Assembly (NCBI RefSeq): GCF_024734385.1
Contig: NZ_JANHAP010000003.1
Span: forward strand, 310,001-374,000
DNA length: 64,000 nt
DNA from: Dasania sp. GY-MA-18
GTDB taxonomy: Bacteria > Pseudomonadota > Gammaproteobacteria > Pseudomonadales > Dasaniaceae
Direction: 5' to 3'
Position 1 is the stretch's first letter, and every line of letters starts with the position of its first letter. Of this stretch, positions 1 through 7,494 are shown piece by piece. Position numbers and translations under genes: made by a program. Under the pieces are notes generated by a model. The model saw nothing but the letters and a program-made list of their open reading frames with translations, was not told the origin of the DNA and made no database searches.

Positions 1-1
1 T

Positions 2-784
2 ACCTTTAGCCAGTGGATGGGCTGGGGCTTGCCGGTGGTGCTGTGCATGATACCGCTGGCGGCTTGGTGGCTGGGTCGCTCGCTGCACTATAAAGAGGGC
101 TTTCATATAGAGGCTGTGGGCCAGTGGTCGGTGGCAGAGCGGCGGGTACTCACTATTTTTGCGCTTACGGCATTGGCCTGGATCACCCGGCAAGAACCTT
201 TTGGTGGCTGGAGCCATTGGCTGAATATGCCTGAGGCCAATGATGCCTCGGTAGCTTTATTGGCCGTGGCTTTGATGTTTATTGTGCCCGGAGCTAACAA
301 TGCGCAGGGTGAGCCGCAGCGGCTGCTGGATTGGCCTACGGCCTGCAGTATTCCTTGGGGGGTGTTGCTGCTGTTTGGTGGTGGTATCTGTTTGGCCAAA
401 GCCTTTTCAGTGTCTGGCTTAAGTGGCCTGTTAGGTGACAACTTGGCGGGCTTGGCTTACTGGCCTGTGTGGTTAATGGTGATAGCCATTAGTTTGGGGG
501 TGACCTTTTTAACGGAGTGTACCAGTAATACTGCCAGCACTGTTTTGCTGATGCCGGTATTAGCCGCTGCAGGTTTGGCTGCCGGTATCGATATTAAATT
601 ATTAATGGTGCCCGCCGCCATGAGCGCCAGTTGCGCCTTTATGTTGCCGGTGGCTACGGCCCCTAACAGCATTGTGTATGGCAGCGGCTATGTCACAACT
701 AGGCAAATGGTGCGCGAAGGGGTGGTGTTAAACATCATGGGCGCGGTAATTATAAGCACGGTTTGTTATTGCTTGTTAATCTAA
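2..784 (+). CDS. SLC13/DASS-family sodium:anion symporter, 3' part
   Basis: The reading frame is open to the left edge, so the 5' end lies outside the window; about 260 C-terminal residues are present. It is a polytopic inner-membrane protein of the divalent anion:sodium symporter family (sulfate, dicarboxylate or similar). Two family hallmarks are visible: an SNT sodium-site motif (TECTSNTAST, encoded near 513-542) and the C-terminal signature around CAFMLPVATAPNS followed by IVYGSG (near 634-687). An apparent ATG at 17 is internal. Substrate cannot be read from the sequence. No linked pathway gene follows; the next gene is a separate signalling protein 80 bp downstream. Confidence 0.88.
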   Translation, partial: TFSQWMGWGLPVVLCMIPLAAWWLGRSLHYKEGFHIEAVGQWSVAERRVLTIFALTALAWITRQEPFGGWSHWLNMPEANDASVALLAVALMFIVPGANNAQGEPQRLLDWPTACSIPWGVLLLFGGGICLAKAFSVSGLSGLLGDNLAGLAYWPVWLMVIAISLGVTFLTECTSNTASTVLLMPVLAAAGLAAGIDIKLLMVPAAMSASCAFMLPVATAPNSIVYGSGYVTTRQMVREGVVLNIMGAVIISTVCYCLLI

Positions 785-864
785 GGAAGGCCTTATTTTT
801 TAAATCGTCGTGGGCGCATATGCGCTAGGCTTAAGCTAATGGAAGCGAGATAAATGGAGTAATC

Positions 865-2082
865 GTGATTTTATCGCAGCTGAAAGTATTAATAGCCGAA
901 GACGATCTATTCTCACAGCAGCTATTGGTAGGGCTTACTAAGGATATAGGTGTTAGCGATATCCATACCGCCAGTTCTGGCACTCAAGTGTTAGCAAAAA
1001 TTGATAGTGAGCTTAATCCCGATATTTTGCTGTGTGATTTACAGATGCCAGGGGGCGACGGCATAGATCTGTTGCGTTCACTGGGTGAACGGAAATTTAA
1101 CGGTGAGATCATTATTATTAGCGGCTGCGATAAGCGTATTATTAAAGCCGCTTGCAGCACCGCTTTAAATCACCATTTGAATTTAACCGGCAGCATAGAA
1201 AAGCCGGTAGATGCCAATAAGTTGCAGCGTTTACTGCGCTATTGTGGCGGCGCAAAACCGCCTAGGCCGGTAATAGATGCGGGCCTGGTTTTTACTAGAG
1301 AAGAGATCAGTGGCGCAATACGCAGTGGCCACATCCTGCCCTATTTTCAAGCTCAGGTAGATATACACAGCGGGGCATTAATCGGTGTTGAGTGTTTAGC
1401 CCGCTGGCAACACCCAGCTAGAGGTCTATTACAGCCCGCCGATTTTTTACGGCAGGTGGCTGAGTTTGATTTACTAGAACCTTTTAATGAGTTGATGTTT
1501 ACTTCAGCCTTAAAAGATTACAAGGCGTTGTGTCAGCAGCATGAGGTTCCTTATTTGGCTTTTAATATGCCCCCCGAAAGCCTGCACCATAGTAATGTGG
1601 CGGCTAAATATCAGCAGTGGGTAAAGTCAGCGGGCTTAGAGCCTAGTAATATAGTGATAGAGGTGCTGGAAAGTGATTACCATGCGGGCCATGAATTGCC
1701 CGTGGTGGTGTTAAATCATTTTCGGCTTAAGGGCTTTGGTTTATCGGTAGATGACTTTGGCACAGGCTATTCCAGCTTAGACCGGGTGAGTAAAATCCCA
1801 GTTACCGGTATAAAAATTGATAGGCGTTTTGTTACAGAGGCGCATCAAGATGAAGTGGCACAGGCGGTAATACGCAATACGGTACACTTGGCCAAAGAGC
1901 TTAATATCCCCGCCTTGGCAGAAGGCGTAGAAACCAAAGCCGAATGGGATTTAATGCGGGAGCTGGGTTGTGATGCCATACAGGGCTTTGTTGTGGCCAG
2001 GCCCAAGGTCATCCGCCAGTTTAAGCTATGGCTTAATAGCAGGGATAATTCCGGTTTTACTATGGGCGGGGTGGCAAGTTGA
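865..2082 (+). CDS. REC-EAL response regulator, probable c-di-GMP phosphodiesterase
   Basis: Two domains: an N-terminal receiver (residues about 7-125) with acidic pair EDD, phospho-acceptor Asp58 in CDLQMPGGDG, a Ser in IIISGCD and Lys in EKPVD; then an EAL domain (about 145-395). The EAL motif reads E176-C-L, keeping the metal-binding Glu. The other active-site motifs are present: NMPPES, EVLESD, DDFGTGYSS (Asp296/297), KID, AEGVET and QGFVVARP. All known metal and catalytic positions seem kept, so hydrolysis of c-di-GMP to pGpG is likely, controlled by phosphorylation. Architecture matches RocR/PvrR-type proteins. Start is GTG with GGAG five bases upstream. No histidine kinase is adjacent, so the partner is elsewhere. 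Confidence 0.9.
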   Translation: MILSQLKVLIAEDDLFSQQLLVGLTKDIGVSDIHTASSGTQVLAKIDSELNPDILLCDLQMPGGDGIDLLRSLGERKFNGEIIIISGCDKRIIKAACSTALNHHLNLTGSIEKPVDANKLQRLLRYCGGAKPPRPVIDAGLVFTREEISGAIRSGHILPYFQAQVDIHSGALIGVECLARWQHPARGLLQPADFLRQVAEFDLLEPFNELMFTSALKDYKALCQQHEVPYLAFNMPPESLHHSNVAAKYQQWVKSAGLEPSNIVIEVLESDYHAGHELPVVVLNHFRLKGFGLSVDDFGTGYSSLDRVSKIPVTGIKIDRRFVTEAHQDEVAQAVIRNTVHLAKELNIPALAEGVETKAEWDLMRELGCDAIQGFVVARPKVIRQFKLWLNSRDNSGFTMGGVAS

Positions 2083-2131
2083 CAGCGCTGTGGTGTGACG
2101 GCAGCTGAGCTGCCGCCAAGCACCGCCAGGC

Positions 2132-2608
2132 TTATAGCTGCGCTAATACGGTTTCAGCTGAGCTAACATCTATACCTTTTTGATCCACGCCTATATAACC
2201 CACGTTAGCGTTATCAATAATCATAGCGTAGCGCTTGCTGCGCGTGCCCATACCGTTGCCGCTGGCATCTAAGCTTAAGCCCAGTGCGGCAGCCAGTTCA
2301 CCATTGCCATCGGCAGCCATAGTAATAGCGTTAGCCTGATGCGCTTCACCCCAAGCCGCCATGACAAAAACATCGTTAACCGAGGTGCAAATAATTTCAT
2401 CTACGCCCTTGGCCTTAATCTCTTCAGCCAGGCGTACAAAACCCGGTAAATGGGTTTTAGAGCAACCCGGGGTAAAAGCGCCGGGTACTGCAAAAAGCAC
2501 GACTTTTTTACCTTGGCAGCGTTGTAGCAAATTAAATTTTTCAGGGCCTTGCTCGCCCATAACAGTTAGATCAATAGCGGGGATTTGCTCACCGGTTTGT
2601 ATAGTCAT
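2132..2608 (-). CDS. Prx5-type peroxiredoxin
   Basis: A 158-residue cytosolic thiol peroxidase of the AhpC/TSA Prx5 (redoxin) group, reducing hydrogen peroxide and alkyl hydroperoxides. The peroxidatic Cys49 sits in PGAFTPGCSKTHLPG, the PxxxT/SxxC active site of this subfamily. Further cysteines are at about 31 and 76 (IICTSVND); neither is clearly a resolving Cys, so glutathione or glutaredoxin reduction is possible. Good Shine-Dalgarno AAGGAATTAAGG precedes the ATG. A paralogue of the same subfamily lies at 50668-51183. Confidence 0.93.
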   Translation of the reverse strand: MTIQTGEQIPAIDLTVMGEQGPEKFNLLQRCQGKKVVLFAVPGAFTPGCSKTHLPGFVRLAEEIKAKGVDEIICTSVNDVFVMAAWGEAHQANAITMAADGNGELAAALGLSLDASGNGMGTRSKRYAMIIDNANVGYIGVDQKGIDVSSAETVLAQL

Positions 2609-2707
2609 AGCCTTAATTCCTTTAATATAGTGGTCGTAGTAGCCTAGCAGAAGGGCTCGCTATTATGAGCTTAATCAACAGGGACGACAACAACGAGGAG
2701 AGTTTCA

Positions 2708-3358
2708 TTGCCGTGTACTTTATGCGGGCTGACGGGCAACCCAGAATTTCATCGCGACCGGCGCCGTAGTTATCAACGCTGCCAGCGTTGCCATTTAGTT
2801 TATGTGCCTGCGGAATATTGGCTAAGCGCCGAACAAGAAAAAGCAGAATATGACTTACACCAAAATCATGCCCAGGATGAAGGCTATAGACGCTTTTTAT
2901 CCCGGCTGACGGACCCGCTACAAAATAAAATTGCGGCGAATGCCCAGGGCTTGGATTTTGGTTGTGGCCCCGGCCCCGTGTTAGCTCAAATAATGGGCGA
3001 GGCGGGCTGGCCTATGAGTGTCTATGATATTTTTTATTATCCGCAAGAGCAGCGCCTTAGCCAAACCTACGATTTTATTACCGCCACGGAAGTGGTGGAG
3101 CACTTACACAGCCCCGCTACTGTATTGCCGCGCTTGTGGGAGTTAATCAATGAGCAGGGCTATTTGGCCATCATGACTAAGCTAGTACAAGATCAGGCGG
3201 CCTTTGCGCGCTGGCATTATAAAAACGATCCCACTCATATCTGTTTTTTCTCCAGGGAAACCTTTTGCTATATAGCGGGTCTATGGCGGGCGCAGTTGGA
3301 GTTTATAGGTAATGACGTCATTTTTTTCAAAAAGGTAACCGGGCATGAGGGCAGTTAA
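2708..3358 (+). CDS. Class I SAM methyltransferase with N-terminal zinc-ribbon-like CxxC pairs
   Basis: 216 residues. The N-terminus carries two CxxC pairs (Cys3/Cys6 and Cys25/Cys28) like the small metal-binding region of the Methyltransf_23-type family. The SAM-binding motif I is LDFGCGPGPVL (from about residue 82), followed by an acidic/E-V-V-E-H segment (TATEVVEHLHS) typical of motif post-I to II. Target is unknown. Start is a TTG placed after GAGGAG, which decides the start because it puts the first CxxC at residue 3. The 3' end overlaps the next gene by 14 bp, suggesting translational coupling with cytochrome b561 and YceI. Confidence 0.85.
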   Translation: MPCTLCGLTGNPEFHRDRRRSYQRCQRCHLVYVPAEYWLSAEQEKAEYDLHQNHAQDEGYRRFLSRLTDPLQNKIAANAQGLDFGCGPGPVLAQIMGEAGWPMSVYDIFYYPQEQRLSQTYDFITATEVVEHLHSPATVLPRLWELINEQGYLAIMTKLVQDQAAFARWHYKNDPTHICFFSRETFCYIAGLWRAQLEFIGNDVIFFKKVTGHEGS

Positions 3359-3890
3359 TAGTCGCGCTACTTATGGTTGGGTGGCGGTGTTATTACACTG
3401 GCTGCTAGCTCTGTGGCTGCTAGCTTTATTTGCGCTGGGCTGGTGGATGGTAGAGTTAGATTATTACAGCGCCTGGTACCAGCGGGCACCGTGGTGGCAT
3501 AAGGGGCTGGGGGTGTTAGCCACCCTGCTAATGTTGCTGCGTTATATTTGGCGCTTAGCCAATCCTTTACCCGACCACGAGCCGGGCATACCCGCTTACC
3601 AGGCTAGCCTGGCACTATGGGGGCAAAGGCTGTTTTATGTTTTGGTGTTTGCCCTCGCGCTTAGTGGTTATTTGATAGTCACCGCCAGAGGCGAGAGCCT
3701 GTCGGTGCTGGATTGGTTTGTGCTACCGGCTACACTCAGCGTGGTCCAGCAAGAGGATGTGGCGGGCTGGGCGCATAAGTATTTGGCCTGGGGCTTTATG
3801 GTAATGGTATTACTGCATACGGTTGCCGCTTTAAGGCATCACTTTGTGGTAGGCGATAAAACGTTATTAAAAATATTAGGAAGGAAATAA
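3345..3890 (+). CDS. Cytochrome b561 (CybB/YceJ type)
   Basis: 181-residue inner-membrane dihaem cytochrome b of the prokaryotic b561 family with four predicted transmembrane helices. The four likely haem ligands are visible: His18 (LLHWL), His52 (WWHKGLG), His144 (WAHKYLAWG) and His158 (LLHTVAAL). It moves electrons between quinone and periplasmic partners; E. coli CybB oxidises superoxide to reduce quinone. It overlaps the methyltransferase gene and is followed 4 bp later by a yceI homologue. The same b561-yceI pairing occurs in E. coli (yceJ-yceI), supporting joint function in the envelope. Confidence 0.92.
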   Translation: MRAVNSRATYGWVAVLLHWLLALWLLALFALGWWMVELDYYSAWYQRAPWWHKGLGVLATLLMLLRYIWRLANPLPDHEPGIPAYQASLALWGQRLFYVLVFALALSGYLIVTARGESLSVLDWFVLPATLSVVQQEDVAGWAHKYLAWGFMVMVLLHTVAALRHHFVVGDKTLLKILGRK

Positions 3891-3894
3891 GCTT

Positions 3895-4521
3895 ATGTTT
3901 AATCGATTATTAAAAACCCAGTGCTGGGGCATAGTGTTAAGCTGTTTAATCGTCCTGCCTGCTTGGGCTGAAGCCGAACGTTATATTATTGATATCAAAG
4001 GCCAACATGCCTTTGTGCAATTTAAAATTAAACACTTGGGCTATAGCTGGTTACTGGGTAATTTTAAAAAGTTTGACGGTGAGTTTAACTACGATGCCCG
4101 CAATATAGAAAACTCCGATGTGAGCGTAGTAATAGACACAGCTAGCTTAGATAGCAACCATGCAGAGCGTGACAAGCATTTAAAAGGCAGTGACTTTTTA
4201 GAGGTTAAAAAATTCCCCAAGGCTGTTTTTAGCAGTAATAAAGTGGTTGCCACTGGCAAAGAGAGCTTTGACATACATGGTGAGCTAGATTTGCACGGGG
4301 TTAAAAAGCCTATAGTCATACAAGCTAAAATCATAGGCCAAGGCCCAGACCCCTGGATGGGTTATCGCGCAGGTTTTGAAGGGTTTACCACACTAAGGCT
4401 GGCTGACTTTGGCATTACCCGCGATCTTGGCCCAGCTTCTACCCATGTTGAGTTGCAGCTGTATATAGAAGGTGTACGCCAAGCTAAGCAACAAACAGGT
4501 GGCAGTGAGTTTTTTGAATAA
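3895..4521 (+). CDS. YceI-family periplasmic lipid-binding protein
   Basis: 208 residues with a Sec signal peptide (cleavage near AWA-EA, about residue 25) followed by the YceI lipocalin-like beta-barrel, recognisable from AFVQFKIKHLGYSWLLG, DGEF.YD, the DxNHAERDKHLKGSDFLEVKKFP block and the LHGVKKP segment. Members bind polyisoprenoid or other apolar ligands, often linked to quinone chemistry. It is 4 bp downstream of cytochrome b561 and presumably in the same operon. The exact ligand is not predictable here. Confidence 0.93.
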   Translation: MFNRLLKTQCWGIVLSCLIVLPAWAEAERYIIDIKGQHAFVQFKIKHLGYSWLLGNFKKFDGEFNYDARNIENSDVSVVIDTASLDSNHAERDKHLKGSDFLEVKKFPKAVFSSNKVVATGKESFDIHGELDLHGVKKPIVIQAKIIGQGPDPWMGYRAGFEGFTTLRLADFGITRDLGPASTHVELQLYIEGVRQAKQQTGGSEFFE

Positions 4522-4534
4522 TATTCTGCATTAT

Positions 4535-4560
4535 AAAAAAGGGGATGCATGGCATCCCCT
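4535..4560 (-). terminator. Rho-independent terminator of the Yip1 gene
   Basis: Stem GGGGATGC (4541-4548) pairs with GCATCCCC (4552-4559) around a three-base loop. On the minus strand it is followed by a run of six T (4540-4535), so it fits as the terminator of the gene ending at 4589. In the plus direction the distal T-run is poor, though the hairpin lies just after yceI. Confidence 0.75.
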
Positions 4561-4588
4561 CTATATATAACAGTGCTAGCAGCGCTGA

Positions 4589-5212
4589 TCAGCCGCCGAT
4601 AAACTCTGGCGCAAAGCCCACGCTCCAAATCAACACGCTGCCTACGCGAGTGCTCACCAAAAGTACCAGTGCCACGGCTAAAATAGCGCCGCCAAAAAAT
4701 ACCGCTCGGTCTTTTTCTATATGCATGACTATGGGAATGCCGTCTAGCATTAAAAAGCAGGAGTATAAGGCCGCTGCCACAAATACCAGCAGGTTAAACC
4801 AAGGGGCGGGGTAGAGTAGTGCCAAGCCCGCTAAAAAAATAGGCGTGGAAGAGTAGGCCGCCAGGGCTATGCCTGAGGCCGCGTTGTTTTCATGCTTGCC
4901 GCCGTAGGTTTCGGCCATCCAGTCTATCATCCAGCCCAAAGCAAACACCCCGATTAGCATGGCAAAGTAGGTTAACAGACACAGCTCTACGGCGCTGGCC
5001 GATGACAGTTTAATTAAGGCACCATCGCCTACGCGCCAACCAATTTGAGTCGTGGAGAAATAGGCGCATAAGGGGGCTATGGCAGCCAGTATGCAAGTAT
5101 AAGCGGTGATGACGGTCGTTGGGGGGGCGTGTTCTTTTTCTATACTTTCCCACTCGTCGTCGGGGTGGGTCATTAGGCCTAGGGCGTGCTGCAATATCAT
5201 CTTAAACCTCAC
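4589..5212 (-). CDS. Yip1-family membrane protein
   Basis: 207 residues, five predicted transmembrane helices, matching the bacterial YIP1 domain family. Characteristic features are the soluble N-terminal segment containing HPDDEWESIEKE and the first helix beginning TVITAYTCILAAIAPL. Inner-membrane protein of unknown role; family members are often linked to envelope stress or trafficking but no function is established. ATG at 5212; a second in-frame ATG at residue 5 is equally usable. Transcribed alone, convergent with yceI, ending at a clear terminator. Confidence 0.85.
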   Translation of the reverse strand: MRFKMILQHALGLMTHPDDEWESIEKEHAPPTTVITAYTCILAAIAPLCAYFSTTQIGWRVGDGALIKLSSASAVELCLLTYFAMLIGVFALGWMIDWMAETYGGKHENNAASGIALAAYSSTPIFLAGLALLYPAPWFNLLVFVAAALYSCFLMLDGIPIVMHIEKDRAVFFGGAILAVALVLLVSTRVGSVLIWSVGFAPEFIGG

Positions 5213-5488
5213 TAACTATTGTTGATTTTATCGTTATCGTGCTGGGTTAAACGTGTTTATCATGCGTTCACTCTATAAGATATAGCGCATTAAGCGGGCT
5301 TTACCAAATGGGCTTAATAGGGCTAGCTCCTGTTTATCGATGGTAAACCATGTTTGGAGTTAGGGTCATCATAAATAAATGCTTATGTAGATATGATCTA
5401 AAAACCCATTCGTGAATAACTGGTTGTTGTTTTCCATCATGGTTTACAATAGCGACGCACAAATTAAGCTAACTAATAGAGAAACATT

Positions 5489-6532
5489 ATGAGTGATAAA
5501 GCGGTACTGCTGGCTAACTTGGGTTCACCTGAGGCCCCTGAGGCAGGCGCAGTAAGAAGCTATTTAAATCAATTTTTAATGGACCCCTATGTTATTCAGT
5601 TGCCTTGGCCATTAAGGCGCTTAATTGTTAGCCTGTTTGTATTGCCGCGCAGGCCTGCTCAGTCTGCCCATGCTTACGCCAGTGTATGGCGCGAAGACGG
5701 TTCGCCACTGGTAGCCTTATCCCAGCAATTACTGGCAGCGTTGCAGCCGCAAGTTAATGTGCCGGTAGCTTTGGCCATGCGTTATGGCCAGCCCAGCATA
5801 GAAAGCGAATTACTCAAGCTGGCGCAAAACCCCGCCTTAAGAGAAGTGTTATTCATCCCCTTATACCCGCACTACGCCGACAGCACAGTCACTACCTCGG
5901 TGGAAGAAGTGAAAAGAGTGGTGCTTAAGCATAAGCTCAATATACGCATTAAAGTGTTAGAGCCCTTCTACCAGCACCCCAACTATATTCAAGCCCTAGT
6001 AGCTACCGCTCAGCCTTATATGGCAGATAAAAAATACGATCATATTTTGTTCAGCTACCACGGCCTGCCCGAGTCACACCTAAAAGTGGCCGACCCAACG
6101 TTAAAACATTGTTTGCAGGTAGCTAACTGCTGCGAACAGCCCTCCGAGGCACACGCTAGCTGTTATCGGCATCAGGTATTTAAAACCACCCAGCATTTTG
6201 TTGAGTTGGCAGGCTTGCAAGAGGGTGAGTACAGCCAGGCCTTTCAGTCGCGCTTGGGGCGCAATAAATGGCTGGAGCCCAGCACCGAAAACAGCCTGCG
6301 CGAGCTGGCGGCTAAAGGCGTTAAAAACCTGCTGGTGATCTGCCCGGCCTTTGTCACCGATTGTTTAGAAACACTGGAAGAGATAGAAATGCAGGGCGCG
6401 GAATTATTTAAAGAGGCTGGCGGTGAGTCGCTAACGCTAATCCCCTGTTTAAATAGCCACCCAGAATGGGTAAAGCTGCTAGTGTCATGGTGTAATGATT
6501 TCACTAATATTTTAGCCGCTAAAAATTTATAA
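5489..6532 (+). CDS. hemH: Ferrochelatase HemH
   Basis: 347 residues, the usual length. It inserts ferrous iron into protoporphyrin IX, the last step of haem synthesis. Visible motifs: N-terminal LLANLGSPEAPE, the metal-binding His191 in FSYHGLPESH, and Glu294 in FVTDCLETLEEIEMQG. An internal segment carries four cysteines (Cys208, 214, 215, 225), a pattern compatible with the [2Fe-2S] cluster reported for some bacterial ferrochelatases. Start ATG with AGAGAAAC upstream. It stands alone, 275 bp after the divergent Yip1 gene. Confidence 0.96.
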   Translation: MSDKAVLLANLGSPEAPEAGAVRSYLNQFLMDPYVIQLPWPLRRLIVSLFVLPRRPAQSAHAYASVWREDGSPLVALSQQLLAALQPQVNVPVALAMRYGQPSIESELLKLAQNPALREVLFIPLYPHYADSTVTTSVEEVKRVVLKHKLNIRIKVLEPFYQHPNYIQALVATAQPYMADKKYDHILFSYHGLPESHLKVADPTLKHCLQVANCCEQPSEAHASCYRHQVFKTTQHFVELAGLQEGEYSQAFQSRLGRNKWLEPSTENSLRELAAKGVKNLLVICPAFVTDCLETLEEIEMQGAELFKEAGGESLTLIPCLNSHPEWVKLLVSWCNDFTNILAAKNL

Positions 6533-6587
6533 GCGGCTAGGCTAAGTGTTGAGTCGCATCCCTTTTTGCTAAAAACACGAGACCGCC

Positions 6588-7358
6588 ATGGCCGATACGA
6601 TTATCGCTGAGCTACAAGACTCAGTCTTACAACTGACTATACACAACCCAGAACGCAAAAATGCCTTTACCCAAGCCATGTATGCCAGCTTGGCAGAGCA
6701 GCTAGAGCAAGCGGCGATCAACCCGGCGGTAAGAGTGGTGTTGCTAAGCGGTCACGGCGGCATTTTTACCAGCGGCAATGACCTGGACGACTTTAAAAAA
6801 GCCCCGGCCGAATTAAGTAGCAGTAGCAGCCCCACGGTGCGCTTTATGATGGCCTTAGCGAACTTTCCCAAGCCAGTAGTGGCGGCAGTAGAGGGCGTAG
6901 CAGTAGGTATAGGCACCACTTTACTGCTGCATTGCGATTTAGTTTATGCCCACCCCGATACCCGCTTTTGCATGCCCTTTGTTAATTTAGGTTTAAGCCC
7001 CGAATACGGCTCTTCATTATTATTGCCGCGCTTAGCGGGCAATGTAAAAGCCGCCGAGTTATTAATGCTGGGCGAAATGTTTTCGGCACAGGATGCGCAG
7101 CAGGCAGCAATTATTAATACGGTAGTGGAGCAGCCCTTGGCCTTGGCAAAAGTGCAGTGTGCCAAACTGACCCAAAAAGCGCCGGCAGCGTTGCGACATA
7201 CCAAGGCTTTATTAAAAGCCCCCTTACAACAAAGCCTAGAGCAAGTCATGGCGCAAGAGCTGCAGTTATTTAGCCAGGGCCTGCAAGGCGAAGAATTTAC
7301 CGAAGCGGTAACGGCATTTTTTGAAAAGCGAGCAGCAGATTTTTCGCGCTTTAGCTAG
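6588..7358 (+). CDS. Enoyl-CoA hydratase/isomerase (crotonase) family protein
   Basis: 256 residues with the crotonase fold. The oxyanion-hole segments are seen at SGNDLDDF and VEGVAVGIGTTLLLHCDLVYA; the acid-base position is LGLSPEYGSSLLLP, the PExGSS form common in enoyl-CoA isomerases of the ECI/PaaG type, so isomerase rather than hydratase activity is plausible. It probably acts in fatty-acid or aromatic-acid beta-oxidation. Start ATG 55 bp after hemH. It precedes the MocR gene by 136 bp; membership in the adjacent catabolic cluster is possible but unproved. Confidence 0.88.
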   Translation: MADTIIAELQDSVLQLTIHNPERKNAFTQAMYASLAEQLEQAAINPAVRVVLLSGHGGIFTSGNDLDDFKKAPAELSSSSSPTVRFMMALANFPKPVVAAVEGVAVGIGTTLLLHCDLVYAHPDTRFCMPFVNLGLSPEYGSSLLLPRLAGNVKAAELLMLGEMFSAQDAQQAAIINTVVEQPLALAKVQCAKLTQKAPAALRHTKALLKAPLQQSLEQVMAQELQLFSQGLQGEEFTEAVTAFFEKRAADFSRFS

Positions 7359-7494
7359 GGCTAATAGCCGCTAGCGCGTGTTTGCTCATACAACTCTTGC
7401 AAATTGCCTGTTGCTGGCCCAAGCTAGCCCTGATGGAACAGGGTTAGTAAAGCAGGATAATAATAAAATCTTCTGATGTGGGCGGTTAGTTTGT

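Noticed and set aside
7359-7494. Possible MocR autoregulatory operator upstream of the regulator
   Set aside because: A CTGGCCC occurs near 7415, but no second CTGG lies 23 bp downstream; it does not match copies A-D.
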